DNA from: Paracoccus mutanolyticus
Lineage (GTDB): Bacteria; Pseudomonadota; Alphaproteobacteria; Rhodobacterales; Rhodobacteraceae
Length of the DNA stretch: 64,000 bases
Direction of reading: 5' to 3'
Assembly: GCF_003285265.1 (NCBI RefSeq)
Contig: NZ_CP030239.1
Span: forward strand, 1,116,001 to 1,180,000
Positions 1 through 9,606 of this stretch are shown here, piece by piece. Positions within the stretch are counted from its first letter, which is position 1. The number at the start of each line of letters is the position of its first letter. Made by a program: the position numbers and the translations under genes. The notes beneath the pieces were generated by a model that searched no databases, was not told the DNA's origin, and saw only the letters and a program-made list of their open reading frames with translations.

Positions 1-405
1 CTTCGAGGCGCCGGCGACGGTCAGGGTCAGGGCCGCGGTCAGTTCGCCCTTGGCCAGCACCCGGACGCCGTCCAGCTTGCGGCGGGTGACGCCGGCGGCG
101 ACCAGCGCGTCCTCGGTCACTTCGGCTTTCGCATCCAGCTTGCCCGCGTCGATGAAGGACTGGATCTGGCCCAGGTTCACCACCGCGAAGTCCAGGCGAT
201 TCGGCTTGGTGAAGCCGCGCTTGGGCAGGCGGCGGTACAGCGGCATCTGGCCGCCTTCGTAGCCATTCAGCGCGACGCCCGAACGCGAGGTCTGGCCCTT
301 GATGCCGCGGCCGGCGGTCTTGCCCTTGCCCGAGCCGGGGCCGCGCGCGACGCGTTTCTTCTTGCGGTTGGCGCCTTCGTTGTCGCGCAGTTCATGCAGT
401 TTCAT
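1..405 (-). CDS. rplO: 50S ribosomal protein L15 (3' end outside window)
   Basis: Encodes L15, a late-assembly protein of the large ribosomal subunit. The 135 visible codons start [18 protein letters not shown] and contain the family's Gly-rich [14 protein letters not shown] region and the [15 protein letters not shown] block. The family is usually 150-160 aa, so roughly 20 residues lie beyond position 1. The ATG start is preceded by AGGAG seven bases upstream. In most bacteria rplO directly follows rpmD; here a 247-aa secreted-protein gene and a terminator lie between them, so rplO may depend on readthrough or a promoter within that gene. Identity is certain; only the 3' end is missing. Confidence 0.97.
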   Translation of the reverse strand, partial: MKLHELRDNEGANRKKKRVARGPGSGKGKTAGRGIKGQTSRSGVALNGYEGGQMPLYRRLPKRGFTKPNRLDFAVVNLGQIQSFIDAGKLDAKAEVTEDALVAAGVTRRKLDGVRVLAKGELTAALTLTVAGASK

Positions 406-541
406 ATCGCTTCTCCTGAAGCCGGAAGCGCCCCATGAAGCGAAGGGGGCGGACACGGCGTTTCTTGCTTGGCTTGAGTCGGATGCCCGCAAGGGCACCG
501 GCGGCTTCTAGCGGCTGCGCGCCCCTGGGTCAAGCCAGGGG

Positions 542-1285
542 TCAGAACTCGAACCAGGTGCCGATCTTGATGGCCTGTTCGCCCTGTCCCGACAGGGGGC
601 CGATCACCCCCAGCTCCAGCTTGGCCGGCCCCAGCAGGTCCCCCACCACCGACACCACCAGCTTCGAGGAGAAGCCGGTGTCGTCGCGTTCCTCGAGCCG
701 CAGCTGGTTCACCAGCATCAGCCCGTCGGTCGCGTGCCAGCCCAGCGTCAGTTCGGCCTTGGCGACGGTTTCCGGCGTCAGGTAGCTGAGCAGGCCTGCG
801 CCCTGGGCAGCCAGCGCCTCGATCTCGGCCTGGTCCTTCATCGCGCCGGCGACCTTGACGCGGGCGTCCACCGCCAGCCAGCCGCCGCCGGGAATGCGGC
901 GCAGGCCGGGCACGCTGCCCAGGCCCCTGCCCCAGGCCGCGCCGACCTGAGCCTGGGGAATCAGTTCGCCGTCGCGCCGGATGGCGCCCGTCCCGGTCGA
1001 AAGGACGATGCGATCCGCCCCCCTGCCACGGTCCAGCGCGCGCTGGAACCAGACCATGGCGCTGGTTTCGCCCGCGTTGCCGTGGCCCAGTTCGAAGCCC
1101 AGCGTGCTGCGGGGGCTGAGCCCGTATTCGGCATAGAGGCTGGAATAGCTGTTGTCGTCGCGGTCACGTTCGGTCGACAGCGCGACAAAGACCGCATCCT
1201 CGGCCCGGGGCCAGGGACCGGCGGCCGCAGCCTGGGCCAGCAGGGCCAGGATAAGCGACAGGCAACAGGCGACTCTGCGCGACAC
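542..1285 (-). CDS. Secreted, outer-membrane-barrel-like protein of unknown function
   Basis: A 247-aa protein with a clear signal peptide (basic MSRR, hydrophobic core to about residue 20, AAAAG cleavage region). The mature part alternates polar and hydrophobic residues with many Gly and Leu, and ends in an aromatic residue (GTWFEF), which is typical of outer-membrane beta-barrels; this is inference, no family was recognised. The start is a GTG placed six bases after a perfect AGGAGG. The gene sits inside the spc ribosomal operon, between rpmD and rplO, and lies downstream of an intrinsic terminator, so it probably has its own promoter. Base composition resembles the neighbours. A role linked to ribosomes is not suggested by the sequence. 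Confidence 0.75.
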   Translation of the reverse strand: MSRRVACCLSLILALLAQAAAAGPWPRAEDAVFVALSTERDRDDNSYSSLYAEYGLSPRSTLGFELGHGNAGETSAMVWFQRALDRGRGADRIVLSTGTGAIRRDGELIPQAQVGAAWGRGLGSVPGLRRIPGGGWLAVDARVKVAGAMKDQAEIEALAAQGAGLLSYLTPETVAKAELTLGWHATDGLMLVNQLRLEERDDTGFSSKLVVSVVGDLLGPAKLELGVIGPLSGQGEQAIKIGTWFEF

Positions 1286-1378
1286 GGCCGACCTCCTATG
1301 CGGGGCGCGATCCGGCCGAGCCTAGCGGCGATCCCTTAGCAAAGGGTTAACGGGCCCGGGGACCTCCGCCCGGTCATG

Positions 1379-1411
1379 AAAAACGCGCGCCCCGGAGAAC
1401 CCGAGGCGCGC
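1379..1411 (-). terminator. Intrinsic terminator after rpmD
   Basis: An 11-bp GC stem (1385-1395 pairing with 1401-1411, one G-U pair) with a 5-base loop is followed on the minus strand by five T. It lies 34 bases after the rpmD stop codon and would end or attenuate the spc-operon transcript before the secreted-protein gene and rplO. Confidence 0.85.
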
Positions 1412-1445
1412 ATTCTGTTCTTCGACGAACCCGAAGGGCGGCGGC

Positions 1446-1634
1446 TCAGCCGCGCTCTTCGATGATGACCGCCAGATGCGGGATCTTGGCGACCATGCCG
1501 CGCACGGCCGGGGTGTCTTCCAGCTCGCGGGTGCGGTTCATCTTGTTCAGGCCCAGGCCTTTCAGCGTCTCGCGCTGGATGGCGGGGCGGCGGATCGGCG
1601 AGCCGATCTGCTTGACGACGATGGTTTTGGCCAT
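1446..1634 (-). CDS. rpmD: 50S ribosomal protein L30
   Basis: A 62-aa L30 protein of the large subunit ([17 protein letters not shown] at the N terminus, [17 protein letters not shown] in the middle). Length fits the family (about 60 aa). It follows rpsE by 12 bases in the usual order and is followed by an intrinsic terminator. Unbroken reading frame. Confidence 0.97.
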   Translation of the reverse strand: MAKTIVVKQIGSPIRRPAIQRETLKGLGLNKMNRTRELEDTPAVRGMVAKIPHLAVIIEERG

Positions 1635-1646
1635 GTGTCCTCTCCC

Positions 1647-2213
1647 TTACGCTTCGACGGCGGCTTCAGCCGGCTTGTTGTCCTGCGGCAGGATCTCGGC
1701 CACCTTCTTGCCACGACGCTGGGCGACGTTGCGGGGCGAGGCTTCCTTCTTCAGGCCGTCGATGGTGGCGCGGATCATGTTGTAGGGGTTCTGCGAACCC
1801 TGCGACTTGGCCACGACGTCCTGGACGCCCAGCATCTCGAACACGGCGCGCATCGGACCGCCGGCGATGATCCCGGTGCCCGGGACGGCGGTGCGCATGA
1901 TGACCTTGCCGGCGCCGTGGCGGCCTTCGATGTCATGGTGCAGCGTGCGGCCGTCGCGCAGCGGGACGCGGATCAGGCCGCGCTTGGCCTGCTCGGTCGC
2001 CTTGCGGATCGCCTCGGGGACCTCTTTGGCCTTGCCCTTGCCGAAGCCGACGCGGCCGCGCTGGTCGCCCACCACGACGAGCGCCGCGAAGCCGAAGCGC
2101 TTGCCGCCCTTGACGGTTTTCGAGACGCGGTTGATCGCGACCAGACGGTCGGCGAATTCCGGGGTTTCCTCGCGCTCTTCGCGACGGCCCCGGCGGTTTT
2201 CACGTTCTGCCAT
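1647..2213 (-). CDS. rpsE: 30S ribosomal protein S5
   Basis: An S5 protein of 188 aa, involved in decoding accuracy and assembly of the small subunit. The S5 double-stranded RNA-binding core is visible ([16 protein letters not shown], then [17 protein letters not shown]). An upstream in-frame ATG exists at 2261, but the start at 2213 (MAERENRRG) is preferred because AAGGA lies seven bases ahead of it and the extra residues are not S5-like. It has an Ala/Glu C-terminal tail as in related alphaproteobacteria. Unbroken. Confidence 0.96.
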   Translation of the reverse strand: MAERENRRGRREEREETPEFADRLVAINRVSKTVKGGKRFGFAALVVVGDQRGRVGFGKGKAKEVPEAIRKATEQAKRGLIRVPLRDGRTLHHDIEGRHGAGKVIMRTAVPGTGIIAGGPMRAVFEMLGVQDVVAKSQGSQNPYNMIRATIDGLKKEASPRNVAQRRGKKVAEILPQDNKPAEAAVEA

Positions 2214-2291
2214 CAGGCATTCCTTATACGATGGCGCGCGGTCCGCGCCCGTTGAGTCCAATCCTGGTGGGCGAAAGCCCCCGGATCATCG

Positions 2292-2322
2292 GGGCGGCGC
2301 GCCCTTTCGGAACGCGCCGCCC
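2292..2322 (-). promoter_or_regulatory. GC-rich hairpin in the rplR-rpsE spacer
   Basis: A perfect 10-bp inverted repeat (GGGCGGCGCG at 2292-2301 with its complement at 2313-2322) lies in the 115-base spacer between rplR and rpsE. There is no T-tract after it on the minus strand, so it is not an intrinsic terminator. It could stabilise mRNA ends or serve as a processing site; its function is inferred only from position. Confidence 0.4.
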
Positions 2323-2328
2323 GCAAGA

Positions 2329-2688
2329 TCAGAACTTCAGGCCGCCTTCGCGGGCTGCGTCGGCAAGCGCCTTGATCTTGCCGTGGAACAGGAAGCCGCC
2401 CCGGTCGAAGATGACTTCCTCGACCCCGGCCTGCTTGGCCCGCTCGGCGATCGCCGCGCCGATCTTGGCGGCGGCCTCGACGTTGTTCTTGCCGACCACG
2501 CCCAGGTCCTTTTCAAGGGACGAGGCCGCAGCCAGGGTGATCCCCCGAATGTCGTCGATCAGCTGGACGCTGATGTTCTTGGACGACCGGTGGACCGACA
2601 GCCGCGGGCGGCCGTTGGCGATGGCCCGCAGTTTGTTCCGCACGCGCAGGCGGCGCTTCTGGAACAGCTCTTTCTTGTTCAGTGCCAT
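2329..2688 (-). CDS. rplR: 50S ribosomal protein L18
   Basis: A 119-aa L18 protein that binds 5S rRNA in the large subunit. It starts [20 protein letters not shown] and contains the [19 protein letters not shown] block and the C-terminal [20 protein letters not shown] signature. Normal length, intact, and located between rplF and rpsE as expected. Confidence 0.97.
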   Translation of the reverse strand: MALNKKELFQKRRLRVRNKLRAIANGRPRLSVHRSSKNISVQLIDDIRGITLAAASSLEKDLGVVGKNNVEAAAKIGAAIAERAKQAGVEEVIFDRGGFLFHGKIKALADAAREGGLKF

Positions 2689-2700
2689 TTCATGCGCCCC

Positions 2701-3234
2701 TTACTTCTTCTTGCCTTCCTTGCGGAAGACGACCTCGCCCTTGTAGCGGATGCCCTTGCCCTTGTAGGGCTCGGGCTGGCGCCACTCGCGGATGTTCGCG
2801 GCGACCTGGCCGACCAGCTGCTGGTCAATGCCTTCCACCACGATCTCGGTCTGCTTCGGCGCCGTGATCGTCACGCCTTCCGGCGTTTCGAAGTTCACGT
2901 CGTGCGAATAGCCCAGAGCCAGCTTGAGGGTCTTGCCCTGCATCGAGGCGCGGTAGCCCACGCCCTGGATTTCAAGCTCTTTCTTGAAGCCGGTGCTGAC
3001 GCCGACAGTCAGGTTCTCGACCATCGAGCGGGTCATGCCCCACTGCTGGCGGGCCCGCTTGGAGGCGCCGCGCGGGGTCACCTTCACCGAACCGTCTTCC
3101 AGCGCCAGGGTCACGTCATCGGTCGCGGTGAAGCTGCGGGTGCCTTTCGGCCCCTTCACCTCGATCGTCTGGCCCTTGATCTCTGCGGTCACGCCCTTGG
3201 GGAGAGCGACCGGCTTTTTACCAATCCGAGACAT
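2701..3234 (-). CDS. rplF: 50S ribosomal protein L6
   Basis: A 177-aa L6 protein of the large subunit near the GTPase centre. It begins [17 protein letters not shown]; the C-terminal signature [20 protein letters not shown] is present. A longer in-frame open stretch extends upstream, but those codons overlap rpsH in another frame and are not L6-like, so the ATG at 3234 is used. Eleven bases follow the rpsH stop. Intact. Confidence 0.97.
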   Translation of the reverse strand: MSRIGKKPVALPKGVTAEIKGQTIEVKGPKGTRSFTATDDVTLALEDGSVKVTPRGASKRARQQWGMTRSMVENLTVGVSTGFKKELEIQGVGYRASMQGKTLKLALGYSHDVNFETPEGVTITAPKQTEIVVEGIDQQLVGQVAANIREWRQPEPYKGKGIRYKGEVVFRKEGKKK

Positions 3235-3245
3235 CTCTGCCCTCC

Positions 3246-3644
3246 TTAGAACACGGTGCAGAGCACTTCGCCGCCGACATTGGCGTTGCGTGCTGCTGCG
3301 TCCGACATGACGCCCTTGGGCGTCGAGACGATGGAGACGCCGAGGCCGTTGCGGACCTGCGGGATGTCCTTGACCGAAGCGTAGACCCGGCGGCCGGGCT
3401 TCGAGACGCGGGCCAGTTCGCGGATGACCGGAGTGCCTTCGTAGTACTTCAGGCTGATTTCCAGTTCCTGTGACCGGCTTCGGTCGTGGTTTCCTCATAG
3501 CCGCGGATGTAGCCTTCGGCTTTCAGCACTGTCCAGAACCCAAGCGCGCAGCTTGGACGCAGGCGTGCGGACGGTCGACTTGCCGCGCATCTGAGCGTTG
3601 CGGATGCGGGTCAGCATATCGCCGAGCGGATCGTTCATCGACAT
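3246..3644 (-). CDS. rpsH: 30S ribosomal protein S8 (two compensating indels)
   Basis: Reads as S8 of 132 aa: N-terminal [20 protein letters not shown] from an ATG with AAGGGGG five bases upstream, and C-terminal [20 protein letters not shown] ending GEVLCTVF. The frame is broken twice. An extra base at about 3530 (an A between C and G on the coding strand) shifts the frame and gives an early stop; a missing A at about 3469 restores it. Total length is exactly that of an intact gene. Because S8 is essential and single copy, the breaks are almost surely sequence errors. Confidence 0.93.
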
Positions 3645-3653
3645 GTTGCCCCC

Positions 3654-3959
3654 TTACCAGCTCGATTTGACCATGCCGGGGATCTGACCGAACGAGCCGA
3701 GCTCGCGCAGCATGATCCGCGACAGTTTCAGTTTACGGTAATACGCGTGCGGACGACCGGTCAGTTCGCACCGGTTGTGCAGACGCGTGGCCGAGGAGTT
3801 GCGCGGCAGCTCAGCCAGTTTCAGGCTGGCCTTGAAGCGCTCTTCCATCGGGCGGGACTGGTCGTGGATCACCTCGTTCAGGGCAGCGCGCTTGGCGGCG
3901 TATTTCTGAACCAGACGCTCGCGCTTCTTCTCGCGCTCGACCATGGATTTCTTAGCCAT
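3654..3959 (-). CDS. rpsN: 30S ribosomal protein S14
   Basis: A 101-aa S14 of the long, zinc-free type (no CxxC motifs), assembling in the head of the small subunit. Begins [17 protein letters not shown] and ends with the conserved [17 protein letters not shown] block; [14 protein letters not shown] is the family signature. Intact, between rplE and rpsH in the usual order. Confidence 0.97.
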   Translation of the reverse strand: MAKKSMVEREKKRERLVQKYAAKRAALNEVIHDQSRPMEERFKASLKLAELPRNSSATRLHNRCELTGRPHAYYRKLKLSRIMLRELGSFGQIPGMVKSSW

Positions 3960-3977
3960 ATCTTCTTCCCTCCGCGA

Positions 3978-4538
3978 TCAGTTGCTGAACGGCATGTTGA
4001 AATGCTTCAACAGCGACTTCGCTTCCGCGTCGGTCTTCGCGGTGGTGCAGATGATGATGTCCATCCCCAGAACTTCGTCGACCTTGTCGAAGTTGATTTC
4101 CGGGAAAACGATGTGCTCCTTCAGGCCCATGGCATAGTTGCCGCGGCCGTCGAAAGCCGTGCCCTTGACGCCGCGGAAGTCGCGGACGCGGGGCAGCGCG
4201 ATGTTGATCAGGCGGTCCAGGAATTCATACATCCGGTCGCCGCGCAGCGTCACCTTGGCACCCAGCGGCATCTCCTCGCGGACGCGGAAGCCGGCGATGG
4301 ATTTCTTGGCCTTGGTGATGACGGCCTTCTGGCCGGCGATGAGCGAAAGCTCCTCGGCGCCCTGCTTGACCTTCTTGGTGTCCTTGACGGCCTCGCCGAT
4401 GCCCATGTTCAGGACGATCTTGTCCAGACGCGGGATCTGCATGTCGTTCTTGTAGCCGAACTCTTCCTTCATCGCAGCGCGAATCGTTTCGCGGAACTGC
4501 GCTTTCAGGCGCGGCGTGTAGTTGGCTTGGTCCAGCAT
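3978..4538 (-). CDS. rplE: 50S ribosomal protein L5
   Basis: A 186-aa L5 protein that binds 5S rRNA and contacts P-site tRNA. The signature [19 protein letters not shown] is visible, as is [20 protein letters not shown]. Its ATG shares one base with the rplX stop (TGATG), indicating translational coupling. Intact. Confidence 0.97.
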   Translation of the reverse strand: MLDQANYTPRLKAQFRETIRAAMKEEFGYKNDMQIPRLDKIVLNMGIGEAVKDTKKVKQGAEELSLIAGQKAVITKAKKSIAGFRVREEMPLGAKVTLRGDRMYEFLDRLINIALPRVRDFRGVKGTAFDGRGNYAMGLKEHIVFPEINFDKVDEVLGMDIIICTTAKTDAEAKSLLKHFNMPFSN

Positions 4539-4843
4539 CAGATCACGTCTCCGGTGGTCTTGGCGAAACGGACCTTGTTGCCGTCTTCCACGCGGAAGCC
4601 GACCCGGGTCGCTTTGCCGTTCTTGTCCAGCAGCGCGAGGTTCGACAGGTCGATCGGCATGGCTTTCGCCACGCGGCCGCCCTGCGAGGTCTGGCTCTGG
4701 CGGGTGTGACGGATAGCGATGTTGATGCCGTCAACGACCGCCTTGTTCTCTTTCGGGAACACTGCGGTGATCTCGCCCTGCTTGCCCTTGTCCTTGCCGG
4801 CCAGCACGACGACCTTGTCGCCCTTTTTCAGCTTGGCAGCCAT
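4538..4843 (-). CDS. rplX: 50S ribosomal protein L24
   Basis: A 101-aa L24 protein, an early assembly initiator of the large subunit. N-terminal KOW motif [20 protein letters not shown], then the [18 protein letters not shown] region. It overlaps rplN and rplE by a single base at each end (TAATG and TGATG), which suggests tight translational coupling. Intact. Confidence 0.97.
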   Translation of the reverse strand: MAAKLKKGDKVVVLAGKDKGKQGEITAVFPKENKAVVDGINIAIRHTRQSQTSQGGRVAKAMPIDLSNLALLDKNGKATRVGFRVEDGNKVRFAKTTGDVI

Positions 4844-5211
4844 TACAGCACCTCCGGCGCGAGCGAGATGATCTTCATGAAGTTCTTGGCGCGCAGCTCG
4901 CGCACGACCGGCCCGAAGATCCGGGTGCCGACCGGCTCGCCCTGGTTGTTCAGGATGACGGCGGCGTTGCGGTCGAAGCGGATCGAGGTGCCGTCCTCGC
5001 GCTTCACTTCCTTGGCGGTGCGCACGACGACGGCCTTGCGGACGTCACCTTTCTTCACGCGGCCGCGCGGAATGGCTTCCTTGACGGAAACGACAATGAT
5101 GTCGCCCACCGACGCATAGCGACGGTGCGAACCACCCAGGACCTTGATGCACTGCACCCGGCGAGCGCCGGAGTTGTCAGCGACATCCAGATTGGTCTGC
5201 ATCTGGATCAT
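4843..5211 (-). CDS. rplN: 50S ribosomal protein L14
   Basis: A 122-aa L14 protein at the subunit interface. Starts [20 protein letters not shown] and contains the signature block [20 protein letters not shown]. Standard length and intact. It is separated from rpsQ by a 65-base spacer that contains a GC-rich inverted repeat. Confidence 0.97.
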   Translation of the reverse strand: MIQMQTNLDVADNSGARRVQCIKVLGGSHRRYASVGDIIVVSVKEAIPRGRVKKGDVRKAVVVRTAKEVKREDGTSIRFDRNAAVILNNQGEPVGTRIFGPVVRELRAKNFMKIISLAPEVL

Positions 5212-5276
5212 TGGGTTACTCCCGACCTTTGGGGACCGGAAGGACCGGCCCCAGGGTTTCGATTAATCTGGTCAGA

Positions 5277-5528
5277 TCAGGCCTGGGCCGCTTCCGCGGT
5301 CTCGGTCAGAACGGTCCAGCGCTTGGTTTTCGAGATCGGCGCGCATTCGACGATGCGAACGGTGTCACCGACCTTGAACTGGTTCTCCGCGTCGTGGGCG
5401 CGGTATTTCTTGGACGACCGCACGGTCTTGTGCAGCAGCGGGTGCTTGAAGCGACGCTCGACCAGGACGGTGATGGTCTGTTCGTTCTTGTCGCTGACGA
5501 CCTTGCCTTGCAGGATGCGTTTGGGCAT
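5277..5528 (-). CDS. rpsQ: 30S ribosomal protein S17
   Basis: An 83-aa S17 protein, an early 16S rRNA-binding protein of the small subunit. Starts [38 protein letters not shown] is the family signature. Follows rpmC by 12 bases. Intact. Confidence 0.97.
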   Translation of the reverse strand: MPKRILQGKVVSDKNEQTITVLVERRFKHPLLHKTVRSSKKYRAHDAENQFKVGDTVRIVECAPISKTKRWTVLTETAEAAQA

Positions 5529-5540
5529 GGACCGGGCTCC

Positions 5541-5747
5541 TTAGTTCGACGCCGCGGCATCGGCCGCTTTCTGGTTCAGAATGGTTTTCACACGGGCGAC
5601 GTCACGGCGGACGGCGCGCATGCGGGCGGTCGATTCGAGCTGGCCGGTGGCCTGCTGGAAGCGCAGGTTGAACGCTTCCTTTTTCAGCGACAGCAGCTGT
5701 TCCTTCAGCTGATCCGGCGTCTTGTCTTTCAGTTCCTGCGCTTTCAT
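5541..5747 (-). CDS. rpmC: 50S ribosomal protein L29
   Basis: A 68-aa L29 protein near the peptide exit tunnel. The start at 5747 ([18 protein letters not shown]) is chosen over an upstream in-frame ATG at 5795 because the extra 16 residues are not L29-like. [20 protein letters not shown] is the family core. It is preceded by a 190-base spacer holding a terminator-like hairpin after rplP. Confidence 0.95.
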   Translation of the reverse strand: MKAQELKDKTPDQLKEQLLSLKKEAFNLRFQQATGQLESTARMRAVRRDVARVKTILNQKAADAAASN

Positions 5748-5880
5748 GCGCCTAATCCTTTCAACATCACCGGAGGGCCCCTGCTGCCAGGGCAACCCTG
5801 ATTCCGGTGGAGTTTCGTGATGAAGGCTTGCCCATACAGGCCCGGGCCCGTCTTGGCAAGCGGATTCGCGTATTTCCCAA

Positions 5881-5913
5881 GGAAAACGCCCCGCCGGTTT
5901 CCCGGGCGGGGCG
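5881..5913 (-). terminator. Terminator-like hairpin between rplP and rpmC
   Basis: A perfect 9-bp stem (5887-5895 with 5905-5913) is followed on the minus strand by TTTTCC. It lies 26 bases after the rplP stop, inside the S10 operon. The T-tract is short, so partial termination (attenuation) is more likely than a full stop. Confidence 0.65.
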
Positions 5914-5938
5914 CTGATCTGACATGGCCGCGACGGGC

Positions 5939-6352
5939 TTACCAGTCTTCGCGGGCGACGATGCGGCTCAGCACCGGCAGCTTGTTCGCCCCCAGGCGCA
6001 GGGCTTCACGCGCGATCTCTTCGGACACGCCGTCGATCTCGAACATGATGCGGCCGGGATGGACGCGGGCCGCCCAGTAATCGACCGAACCCTTGCCCTT
6101 ACCCATCCGCACTTCGGTCGGCTTCGAGGAAACCGGCACGTCCGGGAAGATCCGGATCCAGACCCGGCCCTGACGCTTCATGTGGCGGGTGATCGCGCGG
6201 CGGGCCGCTTCGATCTGGCGGGCGGTGACGCGCTCGGGCTCGGTGGCCTTCAGCGCGAACGAGCCGAAGTTCAGGGCGAAACCGCCCTTGGCCTCGCCGT
6301 GGATCCGGCCCTTGTGCTGTTTGCGGAACTTGGTCCGTTTCGGTTGCAGCAT
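5939..6352 (-). CDS. rplP: 50S ribosomal protein L16
   Basis: A 137-aa L16 protein near the A-site of the large subunit. Starts [19 protein letters not shown]; contains [20 protein letters not shown] and the signature [19 protein letters not shown]. Intact and in standard position after rpsC. Confidence 0.97.
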   Translation of the reverse strand: MLQPKRTKFRKQHKGRIHGEAKGGFALNFGSFALKATEPERVTARQIEAARRAITRHMKRQGRVWIRIFPDVPVSSKPTEVRMGKGKGSVDYWAARVHPGRIMFEIDGVSEEIAREALRLGANKLPVLSRIVAREDW

Positions 6353-6364
6353 TTTGACTACTCC

Positions 6365-7080
6365 TTAGCGCGCGTCGCGGTCACGACGCGGACCGCGCGG
6401 AGCCGGACCGTCCTGCGCCTCGGTGGCGCGGCGGTCGCGGGCCTGCGGGTCATGCTCCATGATCTCGCCTTTGAAGATCCAGACCTTCACACCGATGATC
6501 CCATAGGGGGTGGTCGCTTCCGACAGCGCATAGTCGATGTCGGCGCGCAGGGTGTGCAGCGGCACACGGCCTTCGCGATACCATTCGGTGCGCGCGATCT
6601 CGGCACCGCCCAGACGGCCGGCGACGTTCACGCGGATGCCCAGGGCGCCCATGCGCATCGCGTTCTGCACGGCGCGCTTCATGGCGCGGCGGAACGACAC
6701 CCGGCGTTCCAGCGCTGCGAGATCGACTCGGCGACCAGCTGGGCGTCCAGCTCGGGCTTGCGGACCTCGACGATGTTGAGGTGCAGTTCCGAGGCGGTGA
6801 AGTTCGCCAGCTTCTTGCGCAGGGTCTCGATATCGGCGCCTTTCTTGCCGATGATGACACCCGGGCGCGCGGCATAGATCGTGACGCGGCACTTCTTGTG
6901 CGGACGCTCGATGATGACGCGGCTGACGCCGGCCTGCTTGGCTTCTTCATGGATGAAGTCGCGGATCTTCAGGTCTTCCAGCAGCAGATTGCCGTAGTCC
7001 TTGTCGTCCGCGTACCAGCGGCTGTCCCAGGTGCGGTTGACCTGAAGACGCATCCCGATGGGGTTGACTTTCTGACCCAT
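6365..7080 (-). CDS. rpsC: 30S ribosomal protein S3 (one-base deletion)
   Basis: S3 protein lining the mRNA entry channel. The N-terminal half ([22 protein letters not shown] motif [18 protein letters not shown]) and the C-terminal half ([31 protein letters not shown]) are in different frames. The break is at about 6714, where the coding strand reads CAGCGCTGG instead of the expected CAGCAGCTGG, that is, one A missing. The combined product would be about 238 aa, normal for the family. Start overlaps the rplV stop by one base. Likely a sequence error. Confidence 0.94.
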
Positions 7081-7475
7081 TACGCACGCTCCCCGGCTTC
7101 GATGGTCTCGACCTGACGCACCTTGATGGTGATTTCTGAAAACGGCTTCATGATCTTGCCGTAACGACCACGGGCGCGCGGACGGCCACGCTTCATGACC
7201 AGGTTCTTGCCGACCCAGGCCTCGGCGACGATCAGGTTGTCGACGTCGAGGTTGTGGTTGTTCTCGGCGTTCGCGATGGCCGACTGCAGGCACTTCTTGA
7301 CGTCGACGGCGATGCGCTTGTGCGAGAAGGTCAGGTCGGCCAGGGCCTTCTCCACCTTCTTGCCGCGGATCAGCGCCGCGACCAGGTTCAGCTTCTGCGG
7401 CGAGGTGCGAAGCATCTTGGTCTTGGCGAACGCCTCGTTCTCCGCCACGCGGCGCGGATTTTGTTCCTTACCCAT
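7080..7475 (-). CDS. rplV: 50S ribosomal protein L22
   Basis: A 131-aa L22 protein whose extended hairpin lines the exit tunnel. Starts [18 protein letters not shown] and contains [20 protein letters not shown] and the hairpin region [20 protein letters not shown]. The stop shares a base with the rpsC start. Intact. Confidence 0.97.
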   Translation of the reverse strand: MGKEQNPRRVAENEAFAKTKMLRTSPQKLNLVAALIRGKKVEKALADLTFSHKRIAVDVKKCLQSAIANAENNHNLDVDNLIVAEAWVGKNLVMKRGRPRARGRYGKIMKPFSEITIKVRQVETIEAGERA

Positions 7476-7480
7476 GACGA

Positions 7481-7759
7481 TTACTTCCTTTTCGCTTTCT
7501 TGTCGGCGGCGTGACCGTAATAGGTCCGCGTCGGCGAATATTCACCAAACTTCTGGCCGATCATCTCCTCGGTCACGGCGACCGGGATGTGCTTGTGGCC
7601 GTTGTAGACGCCGAAGGTCAGGCCGACGAACTGCGGCAGGATGGTCGAGCGACGCGACCAGATCTTGATGACATCCGACTTGCCGGATTCGCGGGCCTTT
7701 TCCGCCTTGCGAAGCACATAGGCGTCGACAAAGGGGCCCTTCCAAACTGAACGTGCCAT
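7481..7759 (-). CDS. rpsS: 30S ribosomal protein S19
   Basis: A 92-aa S19 protein in the small-subunit head. Starts [20 protein letters not shown]; the family signature [20 protein letters not shown] is intact, followed by the basic tail. Three bases separate it from the rplB stop. Confidence 0.97.
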   Translation of the reverse strand: MARSVWKGPFVDAYVLRKAEKARESGKSDVIKIWSRRSTILPQFVGLTFGVYNGHKHIPVAVTEEMIGQKFGEYSPTRTYYGHAADKKAKRK

Positions 7760-7762
7760 GGA

Positions 7763-8598
7763 TTAACGCCCCTTCTTCGCGTGACGCGACCGCAGGATAT
7801 ATTTGTCGGTCGCCTTGTTCGTGCGGGTCTTGTTGCCCTTGGTGCCCTTGCCCCAAGGGGTGACCGGGTGACGACCGCCCGAGGTCCGGCCCTCACCACC
7901 ACCATGCGGGTGGTCGATCGGGTTCATCGCGACGCCGCGCACGCTGGGACGGATGCCCTTGTGGCGGTTGCGACCGGCCTTGCCGAGGTTCTGGTTCGAG
8001 TGGTCCGAGTTCGACACGGCGCCGATGGTGGCCATGCATTCCTGACGGACCAGGCGCAGTTCGCCCGAGCTGAGGCGGATCGAGCATAGCCGCCGTCACG
8101 GCCGACGAACTGGGCATAGGTGCCCGCCGAACGCGCGATCTGGCCACCCTTGCCGGGCTTCAGCTCGACGTTGTGGACGATCGTGCCGATCGGCATGCCG
8201 CTGAAGGGCATCGCGTTGCCGGGCTTCACGTCGACCTTGGCACCGGCGATGACCTTGTCACCGACGGCCAGACGCTGCGGGGCCAGGATATAGGCCTGCT
8301 CGCCGTCTTCGTATTTGATCAGCGCGATGAAGGCGGTGCGGTTGGGATCGTATTCGATCCGCTCGACGGTCGCCGAAACATCGAACTTGGTGCGCTTGAA
8401 ATCGACGATGCGATAAAGACGCTTCGCGCCCCCGCCCTTGCGGCGCATCGTGATCCGTCCGGTGTTGTTCCGGCCGCCGTTCTTGGTCAACCCTTCGGTG
8501 AGGGATTTGACCGGGCGCCCTTTCCAAAGCTCCGAACGGTCGATCAGAACCAGCCCACGCTGGCCAGGCGTCGTCGGCTTATACGACTTGAGTGCCAT
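7763..8598 (-). CDS. rplB: 50S ribosomal protein L2 (one-base deletion)
   Basis: L2 protein of the peptidyl-transferase centre. The first 190 codons ([20 protein letters not shown] onward, through [18 protein letters not shown]) and the C-terminal part ([20 protein letters not shown], signature [16 protein letters not shown]) are offset by one base. At about 8081 the coding strand reads GCTCGATCC where GCTCAGATCC is expected, so one A is missing. Corrected length is about 278 aa, as usual. The essential His of the GGGEG loop is present. Confidence 0.95.
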
Positions 8599-8644
8599 GC
8601 TCTCTGTCTTCCGTTGCTTTGGACCGTAGCTGGTCCGTTTCAGT

Positions 8645-8675
8645 CAAAATTGAACGGCCCCGCTGCCGGGGCCGT
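8645..8675 (-). terminator. Terminator-like hairpin between rplW and rplB
   Basis: An 8-bp stem (ACGGCCCC at 8654-8661 with its complement at 8668-8675) is followed on the minus strand by TTCAATTTTG. It lies in the 94-base spacer between rplW and rplB. The broken T-tract suggests an attenuator rather than a strong stop. Confidence 0.55.
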
Positions 8676-8692
8676 CGATTCGCAGGCTTCTA

Positions 8693-8989
8693 TCAGAGGC
8701 CGGTCGACACGTCGATGCTGTTGCCAGCCTCCAGCGTCACATAGGCCTTCTTGACGTCCGAGCGGACGCCGGGGCGGCCGCGGAAACGCTTGGTCTTGCC
8801 CTTGGTGATGGTCGTGTTCACGGCCTTCACCTTGACGTTGAACAGGGCTTCGACAGCCTGCTTGATCGCGGGCTTGTTCGAATCCTTGGCCACCTGAAAG
8901 ACATAGGCGTTGGCGTCGGACACCAGCGTCGCCTTTTCGGTGATCAGCGGCTTGACGATCACGTCGTAATGTTCGGGTTTCACGCTCAT
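8693..8989 (-). CDS. rplW: 50S ribosomal protein L23
   Basis: A 98-aa L23 protein at the tunnel exit, the docking site for trigger factor and SRP. Starts [20 protein letters not shown]; contains [20 protein letters not shown]. The ATG overlaps the rplD stop (ATGA), so translation is coupled. Intact. Confidence 0.97.
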   Translation of the reverse strand: MSVKPEHYDVIVKPLITEKATLVSDANAYVFQVAKDSNKPAIKQAVEALFNVKVKAVNTTITKGKTKRFRGRPGVRSDVKKAYVTLEAGNSIDVSTGL

Positions 8990-9606
8990 TTCAGGCGAGC
9001 CTCCAGAGCTTCGACACCGGCGCGCGTCAGCACGAGCGTGTCGCGACGCAGGATGTCATAGACGTTTGCACCGATCGAGGGCAGCACGTCGACGCCCTCG
9101 ATGTTGCGGGCGGCGCGGGCGAAGTTCTCGTTCACTTCGGCACCGTCGATCACCAGCACGCGCTTCCAGCCGTTTTCCTTGACCGCTTTCGCGACGGCGG
9201 CGGTCTTGGCGTCGGCCAGGTTCAGGCTGTCCAGGATGACCAGCTCACCCGCCGAGGCTTTCGCCGACAGCGCGTGCTTCAGACCCAGGGCCCGAACCTT
9301 CTTGGGCAGGTCGAAGGCGTGGCTGCGCGGGGTCGGGCCCTTGTAGGTGCCGCCGTGACGGAAGGTCGGCGCCTTGCGGGAACCGTGGCGGGCGCCGCCG
9401 GTGCCTTTCTGGCGATAGATCTTCTTGGTCGAGTAGCTGACATCCGACTTGCCCAGCACCGAATGGGTGCCCGCCTGCGCCTTCGCGCGCTGCCAGCGCA
9501 CGACGCGGTGCAGCAGGTCCGCACGCGGTTCCAGCCCGAAGATGTCATCGCTCAGGTCGATGTCACCGGCCTTGCCGGCATCGAGCGTGATCACATCGAG
9601 TTTCAT
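8986..9606 (-). CDS. rplD: 50S ribosomal protein L4
   Basis: A 206-aa L4 protein whose loop lines the exit tunnel; in some bacteria it also represses the S10 operon. The loop region [20 protein letters not shown] is conserved. The ATG overlaps the rplC stop (ATGA). Intact. Confidence 0.97.
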   Translation of the reverse strand: MKLDVITLDAGKAGDIDLSDDIFGLEPRADLLHRVVRWQRAKAQAGTHSVLGKSDVSYSTKKIYRQKGTGGARHGSRKAPTFRHGGTYKGPTPRSHAFDLPKKVRALGLKHALSAKASAGELVILDSLNLADAKTAAVAKAVKENGWKRVLVIDGAEVNENFARAARNIEGVDVLPSIGANVYDILRRDTLVLTRAGVEALEARLK

